Positions 44,648 through 52,763 of a DNA stretch of 64,000 nucleotides are shown here, piece after piece. The first letter of the stretch is position 1. Each line of letters starts with the position of its first letter. The DNA lies in the NCBI RefSeq assembly GCF_900106955.1, contig NZ_FNNI01000005.1:186001-250000 (forward strand), read 5' to 3'. The notes below the pieces were generated by a model. That model worked only from the letters and a program-made list of their open reading frames with translations, was not told the origin of the DNA and did no database searches. This DNA comes from Aidingimonas halophila. GTDB lineage: Bacteria; Pseudomonadota; Gammaproteobacteria; Pseudomonadales; Halomonadaceae. Position numbers and translations under genes: made by a program.

Positions 44648-44681
44648 TGAGGGTTCCCTCACCCCTCGGTGCAAAAAGGTG
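44648..44681 (+). ncRNA. preQ1-I riboswitch controlling yhhQ translation
   Basis: H-type pseudoknot layout of class I preQ1 aptamers. P1 is GAGGG (44649-44653) with CCCTC (44663-44667). The loop begins with the conserved UUC (44654-44656). An A-rich strand follows (AAAAA, 44673-44677). P2 pairs loop CCU (44657-44659) with AGG (44677-44679). That AGG is part of the Shine-Dalgarno, AGGTG, six bases before the yhhQ ATG, so preQ1 binding would hide it and block translation. The downstream gene encodes a queuosine-precursor transporter, as known for this class. Not verified with a covariance model. Confidence 0.78.
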
Positions 44682-44685
44682 TTCA

Positions 44686-45366
44686 ATGTTTTCACTCACT
44701 CCGTTGCAAACCCGCCGCCTGGTGGCGCTGTTGGTCGCTTTCCATATTCTTGTCATTGCGGCTAGCAACTATCTGGTACAGTTGCCGTTTACTCTGTTTG
44801 GCTGGCATACGACCTGGGGAGCGTTCAGTTTCCCTTTCATCTTTCTCGCCACGGATCTGACGGTACGTTTGTTCGGAAAGGGGCCGGCACGCACGATCAT
44901 CGCTCGTGTCATGTTGCCGGCGCTTGTCATTTCTTATGTCGTGTCTGTCGTGTTCCCGCAAGGTGGTTTCGCTGGTTGGCAGGCATTGGGAGACTGGAAT
45001 CTTTTCGTGGCGCGCATTGCTCTAGCCAGTTTCATGGCCTATGTATTGGGGCAATTGCTGGATATCCATGTGTTCGATCGCCTGAGACGGCAGCGGGCCT
45101 GGTGGGTGGCGCCTGCCGTTTCCACGATTTTTGGAAATCTGGCTGATACCGTCGCCTTTTTTGCCATCGCCTTCCATCAAAGCCCGGATGCTTTCATGGC
45201 AGCCCACTGGCCGGAAATTGCCACGATTGATTATGTCATCAAGCTATTGATCAGCATGGTATTCTTTCTGCCACTTTATGGATTGTTGCTTGGCGGTCTG
45301 AGTCGTTGGCTGGTTCGTTGGACTGGACAGCAGGATCAAGCTCCCGTTGTCGAGCAAACCAACTAG
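44686..45366 (+). CDS. yhhQ: Queuosine precursor transporter YhhQ
   Basis: Inner-membrane COG1738/YhhQ protein importing 7-deazaguanine precursors (preQ0/preQ1) for tRNA queuosine. Six or so hydrophobic segments; family motifs SNYLVQLPFTLFGWHTTWGAFSFPFIFLATDLTVR and FGNLADTVAFFAIAF. ATG at 44686 (MFSLTPLQ) fits the family start and lies just after the riboswitch SD; 226 residues (E. coli 221). The longer upstream frame is in the leader. Confidence 0.94.
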   Translation: MFSLTPLQTRRLVALLVAFHILVIAASNYLVQLPFTLFGWHTTWGAFSFPFIFLATDLTVRLFGKGPARTIIARVMLPALVISYVVSVVFPQGGFAGWQALGDWNLFVARIALASFMAYVLGQLLDIHVFDRLRRQRAWWVAPAVSTIFGNLADTVAFFAIAFHQSPDAFMAAHWPEIATIDYVIKLLISMVFFLPLYGLLLGGLSRWLVRWTGQQDQAPVVEQTN

Positions 45367-45434
45367 GTGTTTAGGCAATATGTCCAGTTTGGTGATGGGT
45401 TTATCGTACCACTGTCTGCAAGGAATGAGATCAT

Positions 45435-46235
45435 ATGCCATTGGAGTTACATGCCGTTGATAGCGGGGCACCCACAAGTGATGGTGAATCGACACGGTTA
45501 CCGTTATTGATTGTTCATGGGTTGATGGGAAGTGTCGATAACTGGCGGTCACACATCAAACAATGGCAAGTCGAGCGTCGTGTCGTGGCAGTTGATCTTC
45601 GGAATCACGGGCGCTCACCTCATGTCAGTGGTATGCACTACGATGATATGGCGCATGACGTGTTGGCGGTTCTGGATCGTTTGGAGATCGGTCGTTGTCA
45701 TGTTCTTGGACATTCCATGGGTGGCAAGGTGGCGATGACGCTGGCCAGGCGTCATCCTGAACGCGTTGCGTCACTGATGGTGGCGGATATCGCTCCGGTC
45801 ACCTATCAGCACGGACACGATACGGTTTTTGCAGCGATGCGACACGTGGAAAACCATGCGCCGACTGATCGACGTGGAGTGGATCGTTTGATGGCCGATT
45901 TCATCACTGAAAAAGCGACGCGACTGTTTCTGGCCACCAATCTGGTCCGTGATGACGAAGGTGTCATGCGTTGGCGCATCGGCCTGGATGAGATTGAAAC
46001 GGATTATGACAACATCCGCATTGGGCCAGGCGGTGACGGGCACTATCTGGGGCCCAGCTTGTTACTGAGGGGGGTCCAATCAGACTACGCCAGCGATGAG
46101 ATGCTGCCCCAGGTCAGGGAAGTGATGCCTCACGTCCAGGTTGTCACTCTGGACGCGGGTCATTGGCTGCATGCTGAGCAGCCTGAAGCCTTCCAGGCCG
46201 CGGTCAATGATTTTCTGGCTGCTATCGAAGCATGA
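45435..46235 (+). CDS. ybfF: YbfF-like alpha/beta-hydrolase esterase
   Basis: Cytoplasmic alpha/beta-fold esterase of 266 residues. LLIVHGLMGSVDNW forms the oxyanion loop, the nucleophile is Ser94 in GHSMGGKVAM, and the catalytic His is in DAGHWLHAEQPEAF; DLRNHGRSPH is typical of YbfF. E. coli YbfF hydrolyses short acyl and acyl-CoA esters; the natural substrate is unknown. It ends 6 bases from the convergent binding-protein gene. Confidence 0.88.
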   Translation: MPLELHAVDSGAPTSDGESTRLPLLIVHGLMGSVDNWRSHIKQWQVERRVVAVDLRNHGRSPHVSGMHYDDMAHDVLAVLDRLEIGRCHVLGHSMGGKVAMTLARRHPERVASLMVADIAPVTYQHGHDTVFAAMRHVENHAPTDRRGVDRLMADFITEKATRLFLATNLVRDDEGVMRWRIGLDEIETDYDNIRIGPGGDGHYLGPSLLLRGVQSDYASDEMLPQVREVMPHVQVVTLDAGHWLHAEQPEAFQAAVNDFLAAIEA

Positions 46236-46241
46236 TCCCTC

Positions 46242-47399
46242 TCATGAATTGAGGTCTACAGCGAGTCGTCCGACGGGATGCTTCTCCCGAGAGTTGTTGC
46301 GTTCGTGTAGAAATTGTTCGAAATGTCGGTATCGCCTTGCATTGAGTGCGGAAGGCCTCAAGGCCATTCGTCTCAACGTTTCGGGCCACGCATTCTGGTT
46401 GGCTTCGCTGTCCAGTCCAGGCTCTTTGGCTACCATGAGCTCCCAGGCCTCGTCGGGATGATTGACCATCCAGAGTGTTGCCTCCTCGATAGCGACGAGG
46501 AGTCGTTGGAAATTGCCCCGCTGTGACTCCAGTCGGTCTCTGTTGGCCATGAGGATCAGGCCATCGTGGCGTGGTACTCCATATTCCTCGGCCAGGAACT
46601 GTCGTGTGGGAATGCCTTCCTGGTTCAATTGATAAGGGACGGTATGACGAGCATTGCCGACAATGGCATCGACCTCTTCAGTGGCCAGTGATTGTTGGAG
46701 CGAAAAATTGACGTTTTCGGGATCGATATCGTTGAGGTGGAGACCGTGATGGCCCAACATGGTATCGAGAATGGGATCGAGATTATCCTCCATACTGTAT
46801 CCGACCGTTTTTCCCGCCAGCTCAGAGATTGATTCAATCTCGCTGTCACTTCGCACCAATACACTGGCAAGTGGTGTTGCGATGAGCGTACCGATCCGAA
46901 CGACAGGGGCGCCATCATCAACCAATCGATGCAATTCGGGCTGGCGGCTCAGCGCAAGATCGACGCGTGATGCGGCGAGTAGTTTGGCCGGTACCGATGC
47001 GTCAGCTGGTGAGATCAGCTTGACGTCGAGCCCCTCCCGATCGAAATATCCACGCTCCTCGGCTACCAGTAATGCAGCATGCTGTGGACTTGGATACCAG
47101 TCGAGCATGATGCGTATCTGCTGCAAGGGTGGGGGCGCAATCGGTTCCGGGTCGCGCAGCGTCACGGAAGGGGTATCTTCCTCAGTGTTCTGAGCAGATT
47201 CGGACAGGATGGAAAGGGCGGCATCGACGTCGACCAATGGCACGAGCAGTGGCAGTGAATTGGTTGTGTTCTCTGCGGTGTCTTCTTCCTGCGAAGAGGT
47301 ATCCTGGGCAATAGCCGGTTGTATCAGTATCAAAAACACGAAAAGCATGAAAAATCGCTTCAGGCATGGCAATCCCGAGCGACGTGTCAGTAAGGTCAT
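46242..47399 (-). CDS. Orphan NMT1/THI5-like periplasmic substrate-binding protein
   Basis: 385 residues. Signal peptide (ending QPAIAQ), then about 65 residues of acidic, Thr/Ser/Pro-rich linker, then a THI5/SsuA-like binding fold starting IRIMLDWYPSPQHAALLVAEERGYF. The DWYPSPQHA opening resembles ThiY/NMT1 proteins that bind thiamine pyrimidine precursors, but aliphatic sulfonate binders share the fold. No permease or ATPase gene is adjacent. ATG at 47399 with AGGA upstream chosen over one six codons earlier. Ligand uncertain. Confidence 0.8.
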   Translation of the reverse strand: MTLLTRRSGLPCLKRFFMLFVFLILIQPAIAQDTSSQEEDTAENTTNSLPLLVPLVDVDAALSILSESAQNTEEDTPSVTLRDPEPIAPPPLQQIRIMLDWYPSPQHAALLVAEERGYFDREGLDVKLISPADASVPAKLLAASRVDLALSRQPELHRLVDDGAPVVRIGTLIATPLASVLVRSDSEIESISELAGKTVGYSMEDNLDPILDTMLGHHGLHLNDIDPENVNFSLQQSLATEEVDAIVGNARHTVPYQLNQEGIPTRQFLAEEYGVPRHDGLILMANRDRLESQRGNFQRLLVAIEEATLWMVNHPDEAWELMVAKEPGLDSEANQNAWPETLRRMALRPSALNARRYRHFEQFLHERNNSREKHPVGRLAVDLNS

Positions 47400-47545
47400 G
47401 GAGATCCTCATCAGCATACGGCAGTGGAGCAGTTTATCCTTTGGCTCAAGGTGGTGACCAGCCGATCTTTAAACGGCCGGGACTTGGCATCGCCGCATGA
47501 ATCGTGACATGAGATACTGATGATTTGGGTGGTTACTGGATAGCA

Positions 47546-49255
47546 ATGGACAGCATCAACAGTATTTTCCTTCTTAGTGGCGCCCTTATTGCGCTCAGCA
47601 TTCTTGCCAGCCGCCTGTCTTCGCTGGTCGGGGTGCCTTTGCTGGTCATCTTCCTCTTGTTGGGAATGTTGACCGGTGAAGACGGTGTATTAGGGATTCA
47701 GTTCGATGATTACCCTCTCGCGTTTCTGATCGGCCACCTGGCGCTAGCCATGATCCTCTTGGATGGTGGTTTGCGCACCCGCCTCAAGACATTTCGCGTG
47801 GGGTTCAAGCCGGCTCTGGTACTGGCGACGTTCGGTGTATTTATTACCAGTGGCATTGTCGGCCTCGTGGCGATGTGGGTGTTCAACTTGTCATTGACTC
47901 AAGGCATGCTGGTTGGCGCCATCGTTGGCTCTACCGACGCTGCGGCGGTGTTTTCGATGCTCAGTGGCCGCGGGGTCAACCTGAATGAGCGGGTCGGGGC
48001 GACTCTGGAGATTGAATCCGGTACGAACGATCCCATGGCGATCTTCCTGACGATCACTCTGGTGGAAATCCTGGTCGGTGACATCGGCGGGATTGTCGAG
48101 ACCATGACTTTTCTGGTGACCCAGTTCGGGCTGGGTATCGTGGTCGGGCTTGGCGCTGGATGGTTGATTGCGCGGTTACTGCGGTTCTTGGATCTGGCCC
48201 CGGGGCTTTACTCACTTTTGGCGTTGGCGCTGGGCTTTTGTGTGTTTGGTGTAACCAGTGTACTTGGCGGTAGCGGCTTTCTGGCGATCTACCTCACTGG
48301 TTTGATGATTGGTAACCAGCCGGGACGCCACCTCAATTTTATTCTGCCGGTGCATGATGGTCTGGCATGGTTGAGTCAGATCGGACTGTTCCTGGTCCTC
48401 GGGTTGCTTGTCAGTCCTAGCCAGATGGTCGAATATCTGGGGCCGGCATTGGTCGTCGGCCTGGTACTGATTTTCGTGGCCAGACCATTGGCAGTGGTGT
48501 TAGCCATCAAGCCGTTCTTCAAGTTCCGGTGGCGGGAGACCGGTTTCATTGCCTGGGTAGGTCTGCGTGGTGCCGTTCCTATCGTACTGGCCATTTTCCC
48601 GGTTATTGGTGGGGTCGAGAATGCGGCATTGTATTTCAATGTCGCGTTCGCGGTCGTGTTGCTTTCGTTAGTCATCCAGGGCGGCACATTGTCACCGATG
48701 GCGCGCTGGATGAAAGTCGAAGTGCCCACCGGCACGACGCCTGAACGCCGGGGTGCACTGGGTGTGCTGCCGGAGAATGACTACGAAATGTTTGTTTATC
48801 ATGTTGAAAACGATCATCTCGACGACGTGCCGATTCGTTTGTTGCGTTTCCCATCCGGTGCATTGATTTCCGCGCTGTTTCGCCAGCATGCCATGCTTCA
48901 CCCAAAGGGGAGCACGCGCTTGCGCCTGGGGGATGTCGTATGCGTCATTGGTCGGACCGATGATTTGCCTGCATTGAATCGACTATTCAATGGCGAAGCC
49001 AGGCTCAAGCGTGAACGTGCCTTCTTTGGCACCTTTTCACTCGCCGGCGATGCGCTGATGCGAGACGTGGCCGATGCCTACGGTCTGACACTGAGTCCCG
49101 GGGAGCAGGAAATGACGTTGGGAGAATTCATTTCGCTGCGAGTTGGAGGGCATCCCGTCGTCGGGGACGATATTGGCTGGCATGGTATCCACTGGGTCGT
49201 CAGCGAGATGGAAGGCAACAAAATCACCCGTGTTGGCTTGCGCCTGTATCAATAG
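47546..49255 (+). CDS. cvrA: K+/H+ (Na+/H+) antiporter NhaP2/CvrA
   Basis: CPA1-family antiporter for ion and volume homeostasis. About 12-13 membrane segments with the family core VGSTDAAAVFSMLSGRGVNLNERVGATLEIESGTNDPMAIFLTITL, including the transport-critical Asp in the SGTNDP motif, and ISWVGLRGAVPI-like IAWVGLRGAVPI. A cytoplasmic RCK-C/TrkA-C domain (ALFRQHAMLHPKGSTRLRLGDVVCVIG) and a CorC-type C-terminal domain follow. ATG at 47546 gives 569 residues (E. coli 578). Fits a halophile's need to export K+ on dilution. Confidence 0.92.
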   Translation: MDSINSIFLLSGALIALSILASRLSSLVGVPLLVIFLLLGMLTGEDGVLGIQFDDYPLAFLIGHLALAMILLDGGLRTRLKTFRVGFKPALVLATFGVFITSGIVGLVAMWVFNLSLTQGMLVGAIVGSTDAAAVFSMLSGRGVNLNERVGATLEIESGTNDPMAIFLTITLVEILVGDIGGIVETMTFLVTQFGLGIVVGLGAGWLIARLLRFLDLAPGLYSLLALALGFCVFGVTSVLGGSGFLAIYLTGLMIGNQPGRHLNFILPVHDGLAWLSQIGLFLVLGLLVSPSQMVEYLGPALVVGLVLIFVARPLAVVLAIKPFFKFRWRETGFIAWVGLRGAVPIVLAIFPVIGGVENAALYFNVAFAVVLLSLVIQGGTLSPMARWMKVEVPTGTTPERRGALGVLPENDYEMFVYHVENDHLDDVPIRLLRFPSGALISALFRQHAMLHPKGSTRLRLGDVVCVIGRTDDLPALNRLFNGEARLKRERAFFGTFSLAGDALMRDVADAYGLTLSPGEQEMTLGEFISLRVGGHPVVGDDIGWHGIHWVVSEMEGNKITRVGLRLYQ

Positions 49256-49291
49256 ACCACGAGCGATAACATCTTGATAGCAAACCGACCA

Positions 49292-49319
49292 TTGACGATA
49301 GCAGAGAAGCTGGTATGAT
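49292..49319 (+). promoter_or_regulatory. tRNA-Ser promoter
   Basis: TTGACG (49292-49297), 16 bases, TATGAT (49314-49319), with TGG just before giving an extended -10. The tRNA begins 15 bases downstream. Confidence 0.75.
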
Positions 49320-49334
49320 TGCTCGCCGTGAGCC

Positions 49335-49424
49335 GGAGGGATGGCAGAGCGGTTGAATGCACCGGTCTTGAAAACCGGCGAGGGTTAGCGCCCTCCCAGG
49401 GTTCGAATCCCTGTCCCTCCGCCA
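49335..49424 (+). tRNA. serT: tRNA-Ser(UGA)
   Basis: Ninety bases with encoded CCA. The acceptor stem is GGAGGGA (49335-49341) with TCCCTCC (49414-49420), discriminator G, CCA at 49422-49424. Anticodon stem CCGGT/ACCGG surrounds the loop CTTGAAA with anticodon TGA at 49369-49371, reading UCA codons. A long variable arm (CGAGGGTTAGCGCCCTC) is diagnostic of a class II serine tRNA; the T arm is CAGGGTTCGAATCCCTG. A promoter lies upstream and a terminator 20 bases downstream. Confidence 0.98.
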
Positions 49425-49444
49425 CTCACTACCAGAATATCGAG

Positions 49445-49475
49445 AGGCATCAGCTACTTGGCTGATGCCTTTTTT
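49445..49475 (+). terminator. Rho-independent terminator after tRNA-Ser
   Basis: Ten-base stem AGGCATCAGC (49445-49454) with GCTGATGCCT (49461-49470), six-base loop, then a run of T. From here to 49699 I see no convincing gene, direct repeat of the tRNA end, or integrase. Confidence 0.95.
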
Positions 49476-49699
49476 CTTTTCAGGTGGTCCTCCAGCGATT
49501 CTACAACCCTTTCCGGTGTTCCAATGTCACGAGAATGTGAGTGGAGCTTCGATACAGCGGCGTGGGTACGGCCTGGTTCCTAATATCGTGGAATACAGGT
49601 GCGTCGCAAATGGGGTATGCCTTGAAGAGGGTTTGGACGTCTTGGCCGTGATGGAGGCATACTGATCCAGCAGACGCTTTCCACGGAAACCAGCAATCT

Positions 49700-50383
49700 A
49701 TGACTGATGGAATGACGCATCGAGTAGCGGAAAACAATACGATGGGTCGGGATTTCGTCGTGGGCGATCTCCACGGACAGTATGGCTTGCTGATGGAAGC
49801 ACTGGACCGTGTGGCCTTTGACAAATCCCGGGATCGGCTTTTCTGTGTGGGGGATTTGATCGATAGGGGGGATGAAAGCTATCACTGCCTGTCGTTAGCA
49901 TTCGAACCCTGGTTTCATGCGGTACGTGGGAACCACGAGATGCTTGCTTACCGCGCTCTTGTCGAAGAGAAGGGGGCGGATTATTTCTTGTGGCTCGAAA
50001 ACGGGGGAACATGGGTTTTCAAGCAGGACAAGCAACATCTCAGGCAAGTGCTCGCTCAGGCCTTGCAGTGCCTACCCTATGCATGTGAAGTGCCTGTCGG
50101 TAACAGCCGGGTCGGGATCGTTCATGCCGAGCCCCCAGCAGACTGGAGTGACGTTGAAAGCGAGGATGAGGCTCAGCAACGGATGATGGTATGGGGGCGA
50201 TCACGGATCGAACGGCAGGATCAAACCCCTGTCCAAGGAATTGATGTGGTGATCGTTGGCCACACTATTGTCAAGAGTCCCGTCTGGCTGGGAAATGTGC
50301 TATATATCGACACAGGCGCTTTCCTGACAGGAAGATTAACACTCCTGCCTCTCGACGACGTGATCCATCGGCGTGTAGGGTGA
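49700..50383 (+). CDS. PrpA-like / lambda-type metallophosphatase
   Basis: Calcineurin-like phosphoesterase of the bacterial Ser/Thr phosphatase (PPP) subgroup, 227 residues. Metal-binding signatures are intact: GDLHGQ, GDLIDRGDES and RGNHEM, with later ligands in VHAEPP and VGHT. E. coli PrpA/PrpB and phage lambda phosphatase belong here; PrpA affects misfolded-protein stress signalling. The start is uncertain (ATG 49700, 49712 or 49742, all in frame before RDFVVGDLHGQ), with no strong ribosome site. Substrate unknown. Confidence 0.85.
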   Translation: MTDGMTHRVAENNTMGRDFVVGDLHGQYGLLMEALDRVAFDKSRDRLFCVGDLIDRGDESYHCLSLAFEPWFHAVRGNHEMLAYRALVEEKGADYFLWLENGGTWVFKQDKQHLRQVLAQALQCLPYACEVPVGNSRVGIVHAEPPADWSDVESEDEAQQRMMVWGRSRIERQDQTPVQGIDVVIVGHTIVKSPVWLGNVLYIDTGAFLTGRLTLLPLDDVIHRRVG

Positions 50384-50488
50384 GCGCTGATCAGACGATG
50401 GGCGTAAATGGCCAGGGGGCTTGCCTTGTCAGACAGTTGACGGCATTCTTGGCTCATAGGCATGTGAACTATATAGGAGCATCGATCG

Positions 50489-51157
50489 ATGGCCTACGAT
50501 AATACGCAGGTGACACAACATCAGACAGGCGCAGTCAGTGCCAATAAGGTGTTGCGCAACACCTATGCGTTATTGGCAATGACATTGCTGTTTTCCGCTG
50601 TCACGGCTGGTGCCGCTATGGCAATGGGAATCGAACGAATGAACATACTGGTGTTCTTCGTCGGTGCCTACGGGTTGATGTTTCTGGTGCATAAGACGGC
50701 TAACTCGGCAACCGGCCTGTTGGCCACGTTTGCCTTTACCGGTTTCATGGGCTTCACCCTGGGGCCGATTCTCAGCGCTTATTTGACACTACCCAACGGG
50801 CCGGCGTTGATCATGAACGCCTTGGCCATGACGGGCGCCACTTTCATTGGCTTGTCGGCTGTCGCATTGATCACCAAGAAGGATTTCAGCTTTCTGGCTA
50901 ATTTCCTGGTGGCTGGCGCGATCGTGTTGATTCTGGCCATGGTGGCAGCGTTGATTTTCAATATTCCGACTCTGTCGCTGGCCGTATCCGCCGGATTCGT
51001 CCTGTTCTCTTCGGCGGCGATTCTGTATCAGACCAGTGAGATTGTTCACCGCGCTGGTGAAACCAACTACATCCTGGCAACGATCACACTCTATGTGTCG
51101 ATCTATAATCTGTTCGTAAGCTTGCTGTCCCTGTTGGGGATCATGAACAGCGAGTGA
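50489..51157 (+). CDS. yccA: YccA, Bax inhibitor-1 family membrane protein
   Basis: Seven-segment inner-membrane protein, 222 residues (E. coli 219). In E. coli YccA binds and inhibits FtsH, protecting the Sec translocon. Opens MAYDNTQVTQHQTGAVSANKVLRNTYALLAMTL and ends YVSIYNLFVSLLSLLGI, both strongly family-like. AGGAG lies upstream of the ATG. Followed by a hairpin and then the tus genes; in E. coli yccA is next to tusE. Confidence 0.94.
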   Translation: MAYDNTQVTQHQTGAVSANKVLRNTYALLAMTLLFSAVTAGAAMAMGIERMNILVFFVGAYGLMFLVHKTANSATGLLATFAFTGFMGFTLGPILSAYLTLPNGPALIMNALAMTGATFIGLSAVALITKKDFSFLANFLVAGAIVLILAMVAALIFNIPTLSLAVSAGFVLFSSAAILYQTSEIVHRAGETNYILATITLYVSIYNLFVSLLSLLGIMNSE

Positions 51158-51185
51158 ACCGAGCGGCTCGTTCGTGAATCTCCCT

Positions 51186-51215
51186 CTGGCCCCGTCGACA
51201 TGGCGGGGCCAGTTT
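51186..51215 (+). terminator. Rho-independent terminator after yccA
   Basis: Nine-base stem CTGGCCCCG (51186-51194) with CGGGGCCAG (51204-51212), nine-base loop, short TTTG tail. The weak T tract suggests partial termination before tusD. Confidence 0.65.
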
Positions 51216-51272
51216 GTGACAGCAGCGATCGTCCTGTACGCAGAGCAGAGGGTAGGACCTGGAGGATGATGA

Positions 51273-51665
51273 ATGCGTTATGCGCTTTTGGTGCAGGGGA
51301 GTCCTTATAGTAATCAAGCCTCCCACTCGGCACTGCGTTTCTCTCATGGGCTGATAGCAAGAGGCCATCAGTTGGCGACTGTCTTCTTCTATCACGATGG
51401 TGTATATAATGCGGCTCGCTTGGCATTACCTCCTCAGGATGAACCTCATCTGGTCGATGAGTGGCGTGAACTGCATGTCCGTCAGAGTACGGAGTTACTT
51501 GTATGCATCGCCTCTGGACTGCGTCGCGGCATTGTCGACGAGCAAGAAGCATCACGCCATGGAAAGACGGGACATAGCCTGGAGGCACCGTTCGAATTGA
51601 CCGGTTTAGGCCAATTGATCGATGCGGGATTGACGCATGACCGGTTGGTGACTTTTGCCCCGTGA
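51273..51665 (+). CDS. tusD: Sulfurtransferase TusD
   Basis: Sulfur-relay subunit of TusBCD for 2-thiolation of tRNA wobble uridine (mnm5s2U). 130 residues; opens MRYALLVQGSPYSNQASHSAL, and the persulfide-carrying cysteine is in LLVCIASGLRRGI, equivalent to E. coli Cys78. GGAGG precedes the ATG. First of a tusD-C-B-E series. Confidence 0.93.
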   Translation: MRYALLVQGSPYSNQASHSALRFSHGLIARGHQLATVFFYHDGVYNAARLALPPQDEPHLVDEWRELHVRQSTELLVCIASGLRRGIVDEQEASRHGKTGHSLEAPFELTGLGQLIDAGLTHDRLVTFAP

Positions 51666-51701
51666 GATGTTGCCTTACAGTATCTTCGGCAGGTTCTCTT
51701 C

Positions 51702-52073
51702 ATGAATGATATCGCTTTCAATCGCCTGCTTGTCGTCTTGCGTCATGGGCCGCACGGCAGTAGTTGGCTACGTGAAGGTCTGGAAGTCGCGCTGGTGGGC
51801 GCTGCTTTGGGGCAGGATGTATCGTTGTTGTTCTATGGTGAAGGGGTCACGGCACTGCTGAAGGAACAGCAGGTTGGGCCGCTGGCGCAAAAGGGTACCC
51901 AGCCGATGCTGGAAATGCTCCCCATGTATGATATCGAGTCGTTATGGGTAGATGCCGAGGCACTGGCGACATATGATCTGACACTCGATGAATTGGTGGT
52001 CCCGGCCAAGGAAGTGGGGCGCCATGAGGTATCGGACCTCTTTCAGCGGCATCGGTTGGTACTCAATTTCTAG
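51702..52073 (+). CDS. tusC: Sulfur relay protein TusC
   Basis: DsrF-like subunit of the TusBCD heterohexamer, 123 residues. Family features are RHGPHGSSWLREGLEVALVGAALGQDVSLLFYGEGV and the C-terminal DLFQRHRLVLNF. Lies between tusD and tusB with short gaps. Confidence 0.9.
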   Translation: MNDIAFNRLLVVLRHGPHGSSWLREGLEVALVGAALGQDVSLLFYGEGVTALLKEQQVGPLAQKGTQPMLEMLPMYDIESLWVDAEALATYDLTLDELVVPAKEVGRHEVSDLFQRHRLVLNF

Positions 52074-52093
52074 TATTGGGTGACGTACTTTTC

Positions 52094-52384
52094 ATGATCT
52101 TGCACACACTCAATCGGTCTCCAGCGACCAGTCGTGTTTATCAGCAAACACTGGACGCGATGGCTAGCGAAGATCGCCTTCTCTTGATTGAAGATGGTGT
52201 TCAAGGGGCATTGCCATCACTGAGTCCGCTTTTTGGTGAATTGTCAGGCAGGCTGTATGTCCTCCAGGAAGATGTGATATCGCGTGGGTTGGAAGAACGG
52301 TGTGACCCAAGTATCCATGTGGTGAATGTCGATGGTTTTGTGCTTCTTACTGAAGAAGCGGATAAGATAGTGAGTTGGTTCTGA
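52094..52384 (+). CDS. tusB: Sulfur relay protein TusB
   Basis: DsrH-like subunit, 96 residues from the ATG at 52094 (opens MILHTLNRSPATS like TusB; E. coli 95). An upstream TTG frame is not conserved. Its stop overlaps the tusE start (TGATG). Confidence 0.9.
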   Translation: MILHTLNRSPATSRVYQQTLDAMASEDRLLLIEDGVQGALPSLSPLFGELSGRLYVLQEDVISRGLEERCDPSIHVVNVDGFVLLTEEADKIVSWF

Positions 52385-52737
52385 TGCCGTCTTCAGAAAT
52401 ATACCGTTATCTTGATGTGGGCAGAAACAAAGTGCCACTAGATACCGAAAGCTATCTCATTCACCTCAACGACTGGACCCCCGCAGTTGCACAAGCCATG
52501 GCTGCTGAGGAGGGGCGTGAGTTGACTGACTTACATTGGGAAGTCATCGAGGTGTTGCGCGATTTCTATCACCGTTTCGAAATGGCTCCATCAATGCGAC
52601 CGCTGGTCAAAGCCATGACACAAACCTATGGCCCTGAAAAGGGAAAGTCGATTTATCTAATGCGATTATTTCCGGATAGTCCGGCCAAGGTGGGCGCTCG
52701 GATAGCAGGGCTACCCAAGCCGGCGAATTGTCTCTAG
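52384..52737 (+). CDS. tusE: Sulfur carrier protein TusE (DsrC family)
   Basis: Accepts sulfur from TusD and passes it to MnmA. 117 residues from the ATG sharing one base with the tusB stop. The functional cysteine is the penultimate residue in LPKPANCL, as in E. coli TusE. The segment LNDWTPAVAQAMAAEEG is typical. In E. coli tusE lies apart from tusBCD and next to yccA; here all are together. Confidence 0.93.
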   Translation: MPSSEIYRYLDVGRNKVPLDTESYLIHLNDWTPAVAQAMAAEEGRELTDLHWEVIEVLRDFYHRFEMAPSMRPLVKAMTQTYGPEKGKSIYLMRLFPDSPAKVGARIAGLPKPANCL

Positions 52738-52763
52738 GGGGCCTCGATTTTCATGGATGACCA

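Noticed and set aside
44635-44685. Extended N-terminus of YhhQ from the TTG at 44635
   Set aside because: The extension would translate the riboswitch and lies before the clear SD and conserved start at 44686.
49425-49699. tRNA-Ser 3' end as an integration site with small genes downstream
   Set aside because: No direct repeat of the tRNA end, no integrase and no compositional shift. The short open frames here (for example 49465-49665) have no coding character and run through the terminator region.
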